Made by a program: the position numbers and the translations under genes. The notes below the pieces were generated by a model that ran no database searches, had not been told where the DNA came from, and saw only the letters and a program-made list of their open reading frames with translations. Source: Glossina fuscipes (Eukaryota > Arthropoda > Insecta > Diptera > Glossinidae). From it: a stretch of 64,000 bases of DNA. This document shows, piece after piece, positions 45,600 to 56,379 of the stretch. Positions within the stretch are counted from its first letter, which is position 1, and each line of letters begins with the position of its first letter. The stretch is taken from contig NW_024003726.1 of assembly GCF_014805625.2 (NCBI RefSeq), positions 1,354,702 through 1,418,701 of the forward strand, read 5' to 3'.

Positions 45600-48500
45600 A
45601 AAAAATATGTATACAAATGAAAACTATAATTCATATTGGTTTATTTGAGATAAATGACAAAACTGTTTTACATTACTACCCTATTGTATATCTAAAATCG
45701 ACATATGGTGACAATATTCATACTCAAACGATGTTAGTTTCTGACGCATACCTAGATTTGTATTAAACCCAACAAATGCATAATATAGCCCCCATGATAA
45801 TTTCACATATCACATTTAAAGTAAAGTAATTTAATAACAGGACGTTGCAATATCTGGGCTTTCCTTTTATCTATTTTGAAAAGTTAGAATTTAAATACCT
45901 TCAAAAATTAAACGGGGCAGATTCGCAAAACAAAGCACCTACATCTGTTTGATATCTTGGTAATTTTTCAGAGATTAATCGTACATCAATTCAAGTTGTT
46001 TGAAAATAGAAATGATCTACACCAAAAAAGAAAGAAGAGAATTGTAATTGTATTTCTCTAAAGACGAGGGGCAGATGTCATTCGACAATATATATGCCAA
46101 CAATAAGCACCAAATTTTAATTTGCTGACTCAATTACATATATTCCTTATAAAAAGTCGGTACAAGTTTTGATCGCGCAAATAACATGCTCATAATTAAC
46201 GGAAAAGCTTACTATTTGTATGTATTTATATAAGCTGAAGCTCCGGGACAAGACGAATATAACTTCCTTCTTAATTCATTTTAAAGATTTGATTCAGATG
46301 TTTTCGGAATATAACAGTTCATATTAATGTCAACCAAATATTGCTGCTCATGTTGGAATCTGTATTAATTTGCAGAAACTTCTTAGTCTGGAAACATATT
46401 TTTAACATTTAGTCGTACTTGTAAAAGCTATATACAACTCACCCACTTTACGGTAATTATTTGCTTGATATTATTTTTTCTTTTTTCTCCCTCTCTAATA
46501 TGTAATCTATTCTGAATAGATAATGCAATATAAAACTAATGCAAAATGGAGGGCGAAGACATCCATTTTATCTTTTATGTTATATAAAAAATTGTTGCAA
46601 AGTATTCGAGCACTTAATTCTGTAAGCAAAAGCAATGAAATGTTTAATATTTTTCCCATGTGTAACGACACGTTGCTTTCGGTTTGTTACACTTGCGTGG
46701 CTAAGTTTGCAAAATTTCCCATAGGGTTGTTTTGTATATAAACGCAAGCCCATTATTGTTTCCCAATCAAAAAGACATCAGAATATAAAATTTGTTCGCA
46801 AGATTATTTTCTGTTCGTTCATGAAAATACAGTCTAAATCAATTTTTTGCAGGTAGAATTTGCTGCCGTGGTGTTTACGACTACATACGTATGTGCTAAT
46901 ATATGTGTAAACAGATACCTCTGATTTTTTATACTTTTATATTACTCATATTTTTGAAAACGTAAAACTTGAATATAGATAGTATCGGTTGTTTGACGTT
47001 AATGAAATTACCTGAGAATGTACGTAAATGTATAATCATTCAATTCTTTCCTTACAATGCTGTTTTTGTATTCAGTCGAGGACAAGCCAGAACTGCAAGA
47101 CACCAAGTCAAGCAATTTCACCACAATATAAACTTTTAGTTATTAAAAGGGTCTTAAATACTTGTACTTTTATTAGGATGTTTTGAATAATAAATATTTT
47201 TAAAATGCTTTAACAAAACACTTTAATTACTTTTTTCGGATAGTTTTAATAAATTTTTTCTAACTTTTTTTATCTACGAATAGACTTATCAGTTTCTCAA
47301 TTATTGAAGTAGATTGTAAGTTAACACTCACTGCTGCCATTCTGTCATAAAACTTCCACATGTGCCTGAATGTTAAACGAGTTGTATTTTCTTGAGTTGC
47401 CATACTATTATTATAATTACCCAAAAGCTGTATAGAAAGACTACACATAGTATAAGACTGGACGTTTCTTTTCATAACTGTTTGTAGCAAAAGACGAAAG
47501 CTGCAGTCATTGTAGTATCACTAAATTCTATGAACTTAGAAAGAAAAACACTGTTTGCATACATGGTAACTAGGATATTATCTCTCCTAAATCACTTTTC
47601 GCGATCATTGCTGTGTTATTGCTTAAAGACACCAAAGGAATTGATCTCTACCACAATGATATTGTTGGATGTGAAAGTTTCAAACATTTAAGTTGGCACA
47701 AAATAACTGTTAATTAGATAACCAATTTTTAACTGTGAAATAAATTGTCTTTGTCTTCTAATACACTTGTTTCTTTTTGTGTTATTTGTTCATATAAATA
47801 ATAAATCATATGATTTGCCAATTGCTACAAAGTCGCATCCAAGAAACGGGGCAACTCACCACTTTCTAAGCAACCTTAGCTACTACTTTCTGCCAGCAGG
47901 TATTTAATTTCAATTTCATCTTTGGAAAGTGTCTAGACGGATTTCATTATTAACAATATAAAAAAGCCTAAAAGAAGAGTTTGTGTATTAATTTTTCGAG
48001 ATAGAAGAAAAAGAAGTAACATAATATGATATTGTTTGAGAAACTTATAGAAGGAAAAACTCCTATAGGAGCCTAAACACAATGAAACTTGATTTTATTT
48101 ACCGTGCCGCGTTCTCCAGCGCTGCTATATTTACGTGAATAAAATAAGGAAATCGCAGTAACTAGAAGCAGCTAATATATCGTTTGAGGAGTAAAACCAA
48201 AGATGTGAACGTAACTACAGACAATTCATATAAACAAAACTAACAAAGCGAATGTAAAATAATTGAGGTTTTTGAAAGGTCAGTAAAATAAAGAATTAAG
48301 AAAGAGTATGATTTCCGACTTTACTAACAGAATTAAAAGAAACAAAGAATGGCTTAAACATAAAAATGCAAAGACAAGATATTGAGGGAGTTCTTCATCA
48401 TCGCTTGAACAAACGTTTCTGCACGATAATGAAAAATTTGAAAAAGCTGTAACGATGCACCCATGAAATTTTGATATGTTGTTGACTTTTCAAAGATCAA

Positions 48501-49585
48501 CTTTAAGAACACTTAATACGATGTACAGTTTCGGCTTTTTTTCACACACGTGTAAATATTCCTATATTATGAATGCATTTAAATGTTCCCATATCCACCG
48601 TGATTTCTTAGATATGTAGCTGACTGTAATACAATACAATACTTCTTCATACTACTTTCATATAAAACAAGGTAATATAACATGCCAACAAAAAATAAAA
48701 AAACACATTAAAGTACAGTGAACACATAGTACCTGACTGCAGTGAACTTGTAATGTAGAATTCTATGTCACTTATAAGGATTGACTTTTGTTTAAGTTAA
48801 ATTAATAAATAATAATATGCTATTTACCCACTATACTATAAATAAGTTAAATCATAATACTTAAATTAAGGTAAGTACAACTTGTAAAAGCATATTATGA
48901 AATTTAGTTAATGTAAAATAGTACATAGGCACGAAAAATTTTAAATAAGCTATTCATTCCTCAATCAGTCAATTCGCAATAACTGCATTATTATTTTAAT
49001 TAGCTACAATTGCAATTAGATGCTATTGCAATTGTATCCTTAGCGCATCGTCGCTGAGCAAATGTAGTATTACATATGAAAAGCCGGGGGTGTAATTACA
49101 TAAGCAGTCAACTATCGGCCTGAATATCGCCAAGAGGCTAATCGTGTACGATTGTCGTAAGCTTTTCAATACTTACTCTCAAATTTTCCATTGTTTTGTA
49201 TAAGAAAGGTAAATATGGTAAACATTAAAAAGCATGCAATATGATATGTAGCCAGTTGGTGTTAGGCTATAAAACGATAGATAAGTGTAAATATTAAAAT
49301 GATTATTTATTTATTCATTTATGTTGTTTTATTAATCTCTGTCTACAGTTACTGATGCAGCCATATAATGCAACACTTTAAGGTGAAAAAGTTTCAAATT
49401 AAACTTTATTAGAGCAGCTCATCAAAGCATGGTAAAGTGAATAGTTTTCAGTTCCAAAATAGACAAGTTTTTGCTTAGAATATTCTTAGGTTTAAAGTAT
49501 TAGTAAATTTGACTTAAGTCTAAGTGTTAAAACTATGACATGATTTATCAAAAAATATCAATCAGAAAAGCAAACAGCAATGATA
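45600..49585. other. 4-kb AT-rich stretch without recognised genes
   Basis: Short open frames only. A minus frame at 47260-47490 (SLSIQLLGNYNNSMATQ... ending LFVDKKS) is protein-like but unassigned; it could be a 3' exon or scrap. A TATA-like TGTATATAAACGC lies at 46733. Confidence 0.3.
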
Positions 49586-49601
49586 AATTAAACATTATAC
49601 A

Positions 49602-49776
49602 CATCCGCCTGAGTAGCCGAAGGCGAGGAATCTCGACTAGCAAGTCAATGGTCGTGGGTTCGAATCTCAAGTGTAGTAGAGTTTTTAATAAAAGTCGATA
49701 GCCTTAGATGCTAGTGCTTTTAAGAGTTTAGTCTAAGAATTTATTTCTCGGGCGAAATTAATAATAATAATAATAA
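49602..49776 (+). repeat. tRNA-derived SINE (family S1), full-length with perfect target duplication
   Basis: The head has an A-box-like GCCTGAGTAGCCGAAGG and a B-box GTGGGTTCGAATCTCA, as in an RNA polymerase III internal promoter. A body follows (TTTTTAATAAAAGTCGATAG), and the tail is (TAA)n. A 12-bp direct repeat, AAACATTATACA, flanks it exactly (49590-49601 and 49775-49786). The tail type suggests mobilisation by an I-like LINE with TAA repeats, which is inference. It is the best-preserved SINE here. Confidence 0.88.
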
Positions 49777-49804
49777 ACATTATACAATATTATAAACATT
49801 AAAG

Positions 49805-49965
49805 AACGGCGGACATACGTCTGGAAAGGCGAGCATAAGGCAATGTAACTGTGTTATACAGTTTCTTATAAGATATGGTCTACCGCACTGATATTCGAAC
49901 CCGCTATCACAGACTTGACAATCGCGTGTCTATCTACTGCATTATGTATGGTAGCCCATAGGTAA
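49805..49965 (-). repeat. tRNA-derived SINE-like unit (family S3)
   Basis: On the minus strand an A-box-like TAATGCAGTAGATAGACACG (about 49944-49925) is followed by a B-box-like GCGGGTTCGAATATCAG (about 49907-49891) at tRNA-like spacing. The body then differs from S1 and S2. A decayed real tRNA gene is less likely because no acceptor-stem pairing is evident. Confidence 0.5.
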
Positions 49966-50161
49966 TCGATATACTGGATTTATAAGAAATTGATATTTAA
50001 TTGCCACTATATAAAAAGTTTTTTCAATCAAAAATTGGTCAGTATATATTTATTTTTTTGGGTAATTTTTGTGCGTGTTACAACTTTAAAAATGATTTGT
50101 CTCTTGAAGATGGCTGTAAATTTCTTTCCTGTAATTCTCTAACTTCCTCCCCCAACTGTCT

Positions 50162-50505
50162 CAATTAAGATGCTTCCACACAAATATCAACATCATCATC
50201 TTCATAGATCATTGGAGTGGCGGAGTATTCAAGCAATCTTCTTCCACTACGTAGCGGACGTGTATGAGGTACAGAGCTGCACAAACGTTTGGGACTCTTT
50301 CCAGATTTTTTGCGTTCTACCAGCTCTTCCGCTCTTCCTGTAAAATACGTCAATGAGCTCGACAAATGTCCAAAAATTGTAGTTCGATTTTCGAAATAAT
50401 AAATACCGTAATAATAATCTTTATGCAAACCAATACATCTTTCCACAATGTGTTTTAGGAAATCCGTTGCACTTCGGAAAGGATGTAGGGGGTATCCACT
50501 GTCAC
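50162..50505 (-). CDS. unrecognised gene, probable terminal coding exon
   Basis: A strong polypyrimidine tract and acceptor (TTTTTTTTTCAG, 50506-50517) lead into about 114 open codons: DSGYPLHPFRSATDFL, KHIVERCIGLHKDYYYGI, IFGHLSSSLTYFTGRAEEL, a basic stretch (ERKKSGKSPKRL), and an acidic end EDDDVDICVEAS with a TAA stop at 50162. The frame has no damage, mixed hydrophobic and charged composition, and looks conserved, unlike nearby elements. An upstream microexon (about 50604-50631, GAGGTTACC... to a GTAAGTG donor) is in phase and gives EVTGLQQPY just before. I do not recognise the family and assign no function. Confidence 0.5.
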
Positions 50506-50944
50506 CTGAAAAAAAAAATAAGAAAGGTATTGTTTTTTGGCGCTTAAATTTTTTTACTGCTTACCGAGCAATTAAACATTGTTGCTGTGTGCAACACTTA
50601 CGGTATGGTTGCTGAAGACCGGTAACCTCCTGACGTTAACAACTCCAAAGTCATGGCTAAGCGCAACATCCGCCACTCATAAAATTTTTTGCAGGACGTA
50701 AAAACCTGCTTTGAAAATGCGGAGTTTCTGCATAAATCTACTTTATATGTCGTTTGGAAATATTAGAAATAATTTGCTTGCTTGTTTTAAGATAGTGCTA
50801 CGGAGTCAGAAACATCCCGCAAACCCTTTCTCGCCTAACTCGTGATGATCCTTTGCTTATGCGTCGCGGTTGTCCCTGTTCTCCTCTTCAATGAGGAAAA
50901 GAAAGTTACGGTACATTGAATTGGAAATGTGTACATTGGTTAAC

Positions 50945-51090
50945 ATCACTTATTATTATTATTAATTATTAATTTAGCTAAAGAATAAATTCTAAAACTA
51001 AAGTCTTAAAGCATTAGCTTCTCAGTCTATCGGCTTTATTAAAAACTTTACCGCACTTGAGATTTGAACCCATGACCACTGAGTTGCTAA
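50945..51090 (-). repeat. tRNA-derived SINE (family S1), 5'-truncated
   Basis: The minus strand reads GGTCATGGGTTCAAATCTCAAG (B-box), GTTTTTAATAAAGCCGATAG and a (TAA)n tail near 50950. The A-box end is missing. Same family as 49602 and 10453. Confidence 0.75.
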
Positions 51091-51099
51091 TATAAATAA

Positions 51100-53430
51100 A
51101 ATAGCAGTTTTTCCAAAATTTTGTTTTTTTTTTCTACACAATTCACAAATTCAATATCGTACAAATTTTAATTTTCGAAATGAAAAATAATTAATTTCTA
51201 ATAGCTGTTTAAAGTTTTCTTTTACAGCTGCTTTTCTACAAACTCTAAGAGAGAGGTTTGCGATAACTTTTTTTGGCTTATACTCTTGATGCAAAATGAA
51301 TGGTTGTTCGGTTTATAAAATATTCTTCATTGATAGCCTCCAGACCATTGCCAAATAAAAGCTAAATGGATCCCTGGAGGCATGCTGGTTTGCATTTGCT
51401 GCTGTGACTTAAACCGTCTTTCCTAAAATGTAATCAAAAGCCTCTTTTGACACGCGAGAATTTTGCAGAAATCTACATGTAAACAATATGGAATATATAT
51501 TGGAATTTACGATTTGACAAATGCATGAAACTATCTGCTTATACAAGTTAAATAAGTTTTTATTTTATTTAGTACTTGGTTGATCCTTCTGCACTAAATT
51601 ATCATTAATTAAAACACAATTTTAGTTTTACTTTATTAAACAATTTTTTCTTTTTTGGGTTGAGGAACTTTAGGTGTTGAAACGATTGAAGTTTGGTAAT
51701 GAACTAATTTTTTGTTTTAACAAGCTACCTTAAAGGAAACCTTTGGTTTGTCCAATAATTGACAGTCAGCACTTTTATCGAAACGGAGTAACGTTCATTG
51801 TAAATATTAGATTGGTGAGAAGTGTTTACAATGCATTTGTATGACACTCATTGTTTATGAAATGCTACGTTTGCTTATTTTATTTATTAGAGCAGTTCGT
51901 GAATTTATAGTTTTTGTTAAGATGGTCCTTGACTTACATTCTCAGGTTAGATAAAAGGATTTGAAGAGCCACGAAGACCTCCGATATGTTTTACAAGATT
52001 CCCTTTCCGCCAATCTCAATATTCCTCTACTGGCAAATTGGCATTACTTGATGATTCAATAATAAGATTTTACTAATTTCAGTTTAGTTTTGTTTAGACA
52101 AATATATCCAGTACAGTAATAAACTTTTATTACTTGTTGTTTGATGATTTGCGCTTGGTTAGTTAGCCAACTGGATTAAAAAGCAAAAAAAAAGGAGTTA
52201 ATTTACATACCCTTCCTAAACGTAAAACTTTTGTTTTGCGACTTACTTCAGTTTACATCTGTTTTCGCTTATAAATGCAGCTCTAAACAACAAATATTAA
52301 CTCAGAACAACCATTAGCGCAAAGCGTCAGCAATGCTGCTTACGCCGGTTTTGACAATTCTGAGATAGCATTTTTTGCAACAACTACGCATAAATGCCGC
52401 TAAAAATATCGAAACTCGGAAATTAACACTTACATATAATTAGTGTCTAGATTTCTTGGTCATTGTTGCCTACTTCATTATCGTCTGCTTATATGGTTAC
52501 TCCTCGGCATTTTTTTCAAGTTACTTTATTACAATCCATGCCAAACAAACTGCCAATACACGTCTTTCCGGGGCACGGCAAGTTATAGATGAAGTATTTC
52601 GCATCCCAGCTGCACGGTGGATGGAGACATATCCAAAAATGTACCATATTAATTGCGAGGTTTATTGAAAGATTACCTATAAAATGCAATGCAAATAATT
52701 TGGGAAACAAATATTATATTGAAAACAAATCGTCTTTATAGCTTGTTTTCTATTTTTTATGGAATATCATATAGTAGTAGAGTTTTGTCATGCTTTGTAT
52801 AACTTTTGGCTTTTTTTTTTTTGGGTATTTAAGATGAAGGGTTTGGTCTGTTAATGATAATACCTATATATCCAATAGCTTAATAAGTTTTTAGTTTTTC
52901 TTAATCCTTCGCATTCATTTTTGTGATATTATTGTACTTATTGGTTGTTTAATTTATTTCGGTAAACTTTGGGGTTATGAATTTTTTTATTTTAATTTTG
53001 AATTTCATTGGTTGTTTCTTGGTGTGTTTTTCTTAAATACTTTCTTAGTTGGGTTATATGTTGAGGTTGATTATGTTCTCCCCAACGACCCCATAAAAAC
53101 TCATCTTCTCTATAAAATTCGAATGAATAATTCGACATATAAAACAAAAACATGTTTTTTGTCCACGATTGGCTTTTTGTTAAGAATTTTGTACATGATA
53201 AAACAACCATTAATACAAAGCAAAATTTTCTATTGTATAACAAAAATCTTTTAACTGTAACTTTATATATTTGTTTACGATTTTTCGCTTTGGACTTTTT
53301 GATTTATTTGTTTGCTTATTTAAGCGGACAACAAACGACGATTACTTGTATTAAGGAGGGTTCCGCAAGCTGTTAAAATTTGCAATTATCTTCCATTCAT
53401 ATATAGTGAGAATTTCTGGATACTGTAACC
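51100..53430. other. AT-rich stretch, nothing recognised
   Basis: Upstream (on the minus strand) of the unrecognised exon at 50162, so further exons of that gene may lie here, but none is convincing. Confidence 0.3.
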
Positions 53431-53794
53431 ATTGTATGTTCATAATGTGTTGGTGTTGGTGCCACTTCAGTATAACCAGTCGTGTATTTGTCTATTAGAG
53501 TTAGTTTTATGTAACCACATCATTACACCAATTGTATTTAACCAATAGAGTAGTAAAACTATCTATGTTCGCGTGTATCTAAAGTAGTTATTTAAATAAA
53601 TTTTAGAGCAACCTAGGCGATAACGAAAACTTGCTTATATAAGCAAAATATTTGAAAAGAATCAGCTTGCAAAAGAACATTTGAGTCGAAAAGAAAGTTT
53701 AAGTTAAAAATGCTGTCAAACTAAGTAAACTGTAAATTAACCTATCCTTAAAGAAATTGATTGTAAATAAAACCACGATCTAGTGATATGACCC

Positions 53795-53945
53795 GTATCA
53801 AGAAAACCATTTCGTAATAATATATAGGAGATGTCATGAAAAGCAAGCCCTTATATAGAAAGAAAGTCTCTTTTCTACCTTTTTATGACGGAAACTGAAA
53901 AATTATGAAATTTTTAGAAAGTAAGTTAGGGTTGACAAATTTGGT
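53795..53945 (+). repeat. dispersed repeat, uninterrupted relative of the mariner site
   Basis: The sequence GTAATAATATATAGG...GCAAGCCCTTATATAG continues across the point that corresponds to the mariner insertion at 3661-4812, and matches the mariner's right flank to about 4940. Confidence 0.45.
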
Positions 53946-53949
53946 TCAC

Positions 53950-54720
53950 ACCATATGAGGTTGTGAGAATTTTTGTTGTATTATTACCAAAACGAGCGAA
54001 TAACTGTCTAAGGGGGTGGCCTTGGTCAATGGTAATACTCTCACTTGTTTTATTTTTATTTATCTATAATTTATATATAAAATTTGATGCAAACATATCT
54101 ATATATATGTTACGATGTAATAATAAAATAGAAACTGTAAAATACGCCGAGAATCAAATTTTAAAACGAAAATTCTGGGAGTATATTGTAGCGTTTGTTA
54201 TCTTCAAAGAATCCCTCGGTTCAATTCTTTGGAATACGTATTTAATCTATATCTCTATCTAGATACAACAATGCAAATATAGACAAAAGAAAGATAAGTG
54301 TAAGCAGTTGCTCGTGTTCGTCGACGAGGAAGGATCATAAAGCTCTGTTCTTCCTTAAATCGAATCTGATCATATTTTTATTTCTCTACACACTAATTTA
54401 ATATATATGGATACTAATAAATTAAAATTTTAAATTATTTATTCATCCTTCGCTTATTTCCCCTTTTACTTTAGAAGCGAGATCAAAATCGCGTATTTAA
54501 GTTTTATTAAAAATGAATGAACAAGTTTGTAAAAAAAAAACAAAATATATTTCGCCCAGAATCTCAAAAGAGAACAAAAAAAACGAAACACAGCGCAACT
54601 TATAAAAACAACAAAGAAAGAACAATTAAAATGATTAAGAACTGAAGCTGGTGGCATATAACACAAACAAACTAAGATAAGTTCTGCGAAAAAGAAATCT
54701 TCCTACAACGAGATCTAAAA
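53950..54720. other. AT-rich stretch, nothing recognised
   Basis: A plus frame at 53963-54262 is open but low-complexity and unassigned. Confidence 0.3.
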
Positions 54721-55135
54721 GCTGAGCTGATCAACAGATTAGCAAAACATACAGTGATGAGGATGTGGAAATTGTTATGGGTGACGCGGCAGATGGATTC
54801 ACAAGAACAAATTAATCAATTTTCTTATATGATGAGCGACTTGCTTATAACAATCAAGCGTCAAAGTGATAACACCGGTAATACCACTTATACAACCAAG
54901 AATATGTGCAACGGGAAGCAATTCGAACGGTATGCTCACTGCAACTTATCGACAAAATGGGTTTAACCTAAAGGAAATTGCCGAAACAATTCCTGAATTT
55001 GACCTAATCGATAAAATATGTCTATTTGCCGAACAATTTATGTATATTATAGAACTGAAGCCACAGCGAAAAATTGTGTTAAGTGTACAATCTGATATCG
55101 TACCTTTTGATATTTATCTGTATAACTTATAACAT
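54720..55135 (+). pseudogene. possible retrotransposon gag fragment
   Basis: Two overlapping plus frames join near 54930. The first reads MDSQEQINQFSYMMSDLLI, the second ATYRQNGFNLKEIAETIPEF, then DLIDKICLFAEQFMYI. The N-terminal Q-rich coil followed by an IPEF-D-x-x-D-x-x-x-FAEQ segment resembles gag of insect Ty3/gypsy elements. The resemblance is weak, with no zinc knuckle. It could equally be an unknown exon pair. Confidence 0.3.
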
Positions 55136-55429
55136 CCGTCTATACACGTGCAGGAGGTTTCGGTCGGTCGATTTTTCCCATTGTTCCTTACAAAAAAGCA
55201 ATAGACCATGGAATAGTCGAATACCACTAATATAATTTTTTTATTTCTTCAATTTAAGTAAAGAGAGGAATTATAAAAAGAGAAGCCCAAAGCTCGTCTG
55301 TATGAAATGGGGGAGAATTTTGCTCAATGTAACTGCTGACTAAGCTATTGACAGATTTAGATGTGAAAGAGGGGTAAGTTTAGCTGTGAGAAGCGAATAA
55401 TAAAGTAAAAATTGTTTTTATTAATTACG

Positions 55430-56360
55430 TGGGCAAGCCGTACCGCGACCTAGAAGATCTATTGTACACGTCCATGCGTTTACACCTACAGTTTTAGGAT
55501 TTCTATGAATTCCGCTTGGCAGAAACTTCATGAATCTTTATCAAACATACCAATGTTTTTCAGATGGTATCTGTGGCAATTATGACACGTGTAAAAGCCG
55601 GTAACTAAACGTAGCTTCCTTCTTCTTCGTTGCAGTAGTTTGTGTACCATACCGGAAGATTTTATGAATCTTGTTGTCTGCCGTTGTCCTGCAGATTGCT
55701 TTCATGGGCAGTCGGGTTGATTCTATGCCTATTACGGTACCATCCCTTTAATATGATTTCCTGGTACGCCACAGAACGGTTCAGGACCTACCATGGTCCC
55801 TCTGTTGGCTAGAAAATCAGTCCTTTCGTTACCCTCAACACCCGAGTGGCCAAGCACTCATATTATTATACATCATTGTCCCTGTCTAGCTCATTCAGTA
55901 TTTGAAAGCATTCCCACACAAGCCTGCATGTTAACATTCGCCCCTTTAGGGACTCTGAGGCAGCTTGGCATTCCCAGCAGTCTTAGTGGTGGCCACAAAT
56001 CCCACCCCCGTTTTGTCATTCTCCAATTTGGAACCGTCAGTGTTCATTTCTCTGAATCCACCCTGGGTTCAAAAGCTTGCCCGTTCTAATCCGTTCTCGG
56101 CGGTATGGCCACTCTGAACCAGTGGGACAGTACTAGAGTTATAGCACAACGGTCTTGATCTTCACAAAAGGTTCGTCCATGAAGTTTTTCAATACCTCTA
56201 GACGTCCGCTGAGATTACCTGGTTTTAATCTGTCGACAGTCTAATTACGCTCACACAAGCCTCCTTTTTTATGGCAATAGAAAGAGATGTAATGCTCAAC
56301 CGCTCCTCTAGAGCATTCAAGGGGCAGGATCGCGTCGCCACAAAACCGAGAGTAAAAGTG
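55430..56360 (-). pseudogene. LINE fragment: RT tail and RNase H (I/R1/LOA-type)
   Basis: The minus strand starts with an RT-tail block (ATRSCPLNALEERLSI, then IAIKKEACVSVIRL, 56330-56230). It continues with a damaged TDGSKLEN-like stretch near 56050, FQILNELDRDNDV (55905-55870), and GHSGVEGNERTDFLANRGT (55845-55790), the His-containing RNase H block. It ends with LRLVTGFYTCHNCHRYHLKNIG (55610-55550 region). Frameshifts separate the blocks. It is a different lineage from the RNase H remains at 18.7, 33.6 and 38 kb. Confidence 0.75.
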
Positions 56361-56379
56361 AATTAAAGAAAATTGAGAT

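Noticed and set aside
46725..46760. TATA-like sequence as promoter
   Set aside because: TATA-like words are expected by chance in sequence this AT-rich, and no gene follows.
47260..47490. Minus frame as a terminal exon
   Set aside because: Protein-like but there is no acceptor giving an open phase that I could defend, and no known relative.
49891..49945. Functional tRNA gene
   Set aside because: A- and B-box words are present but no acceptor-stem or anticodon-arm pairing is evident; a SINE head is more likely.
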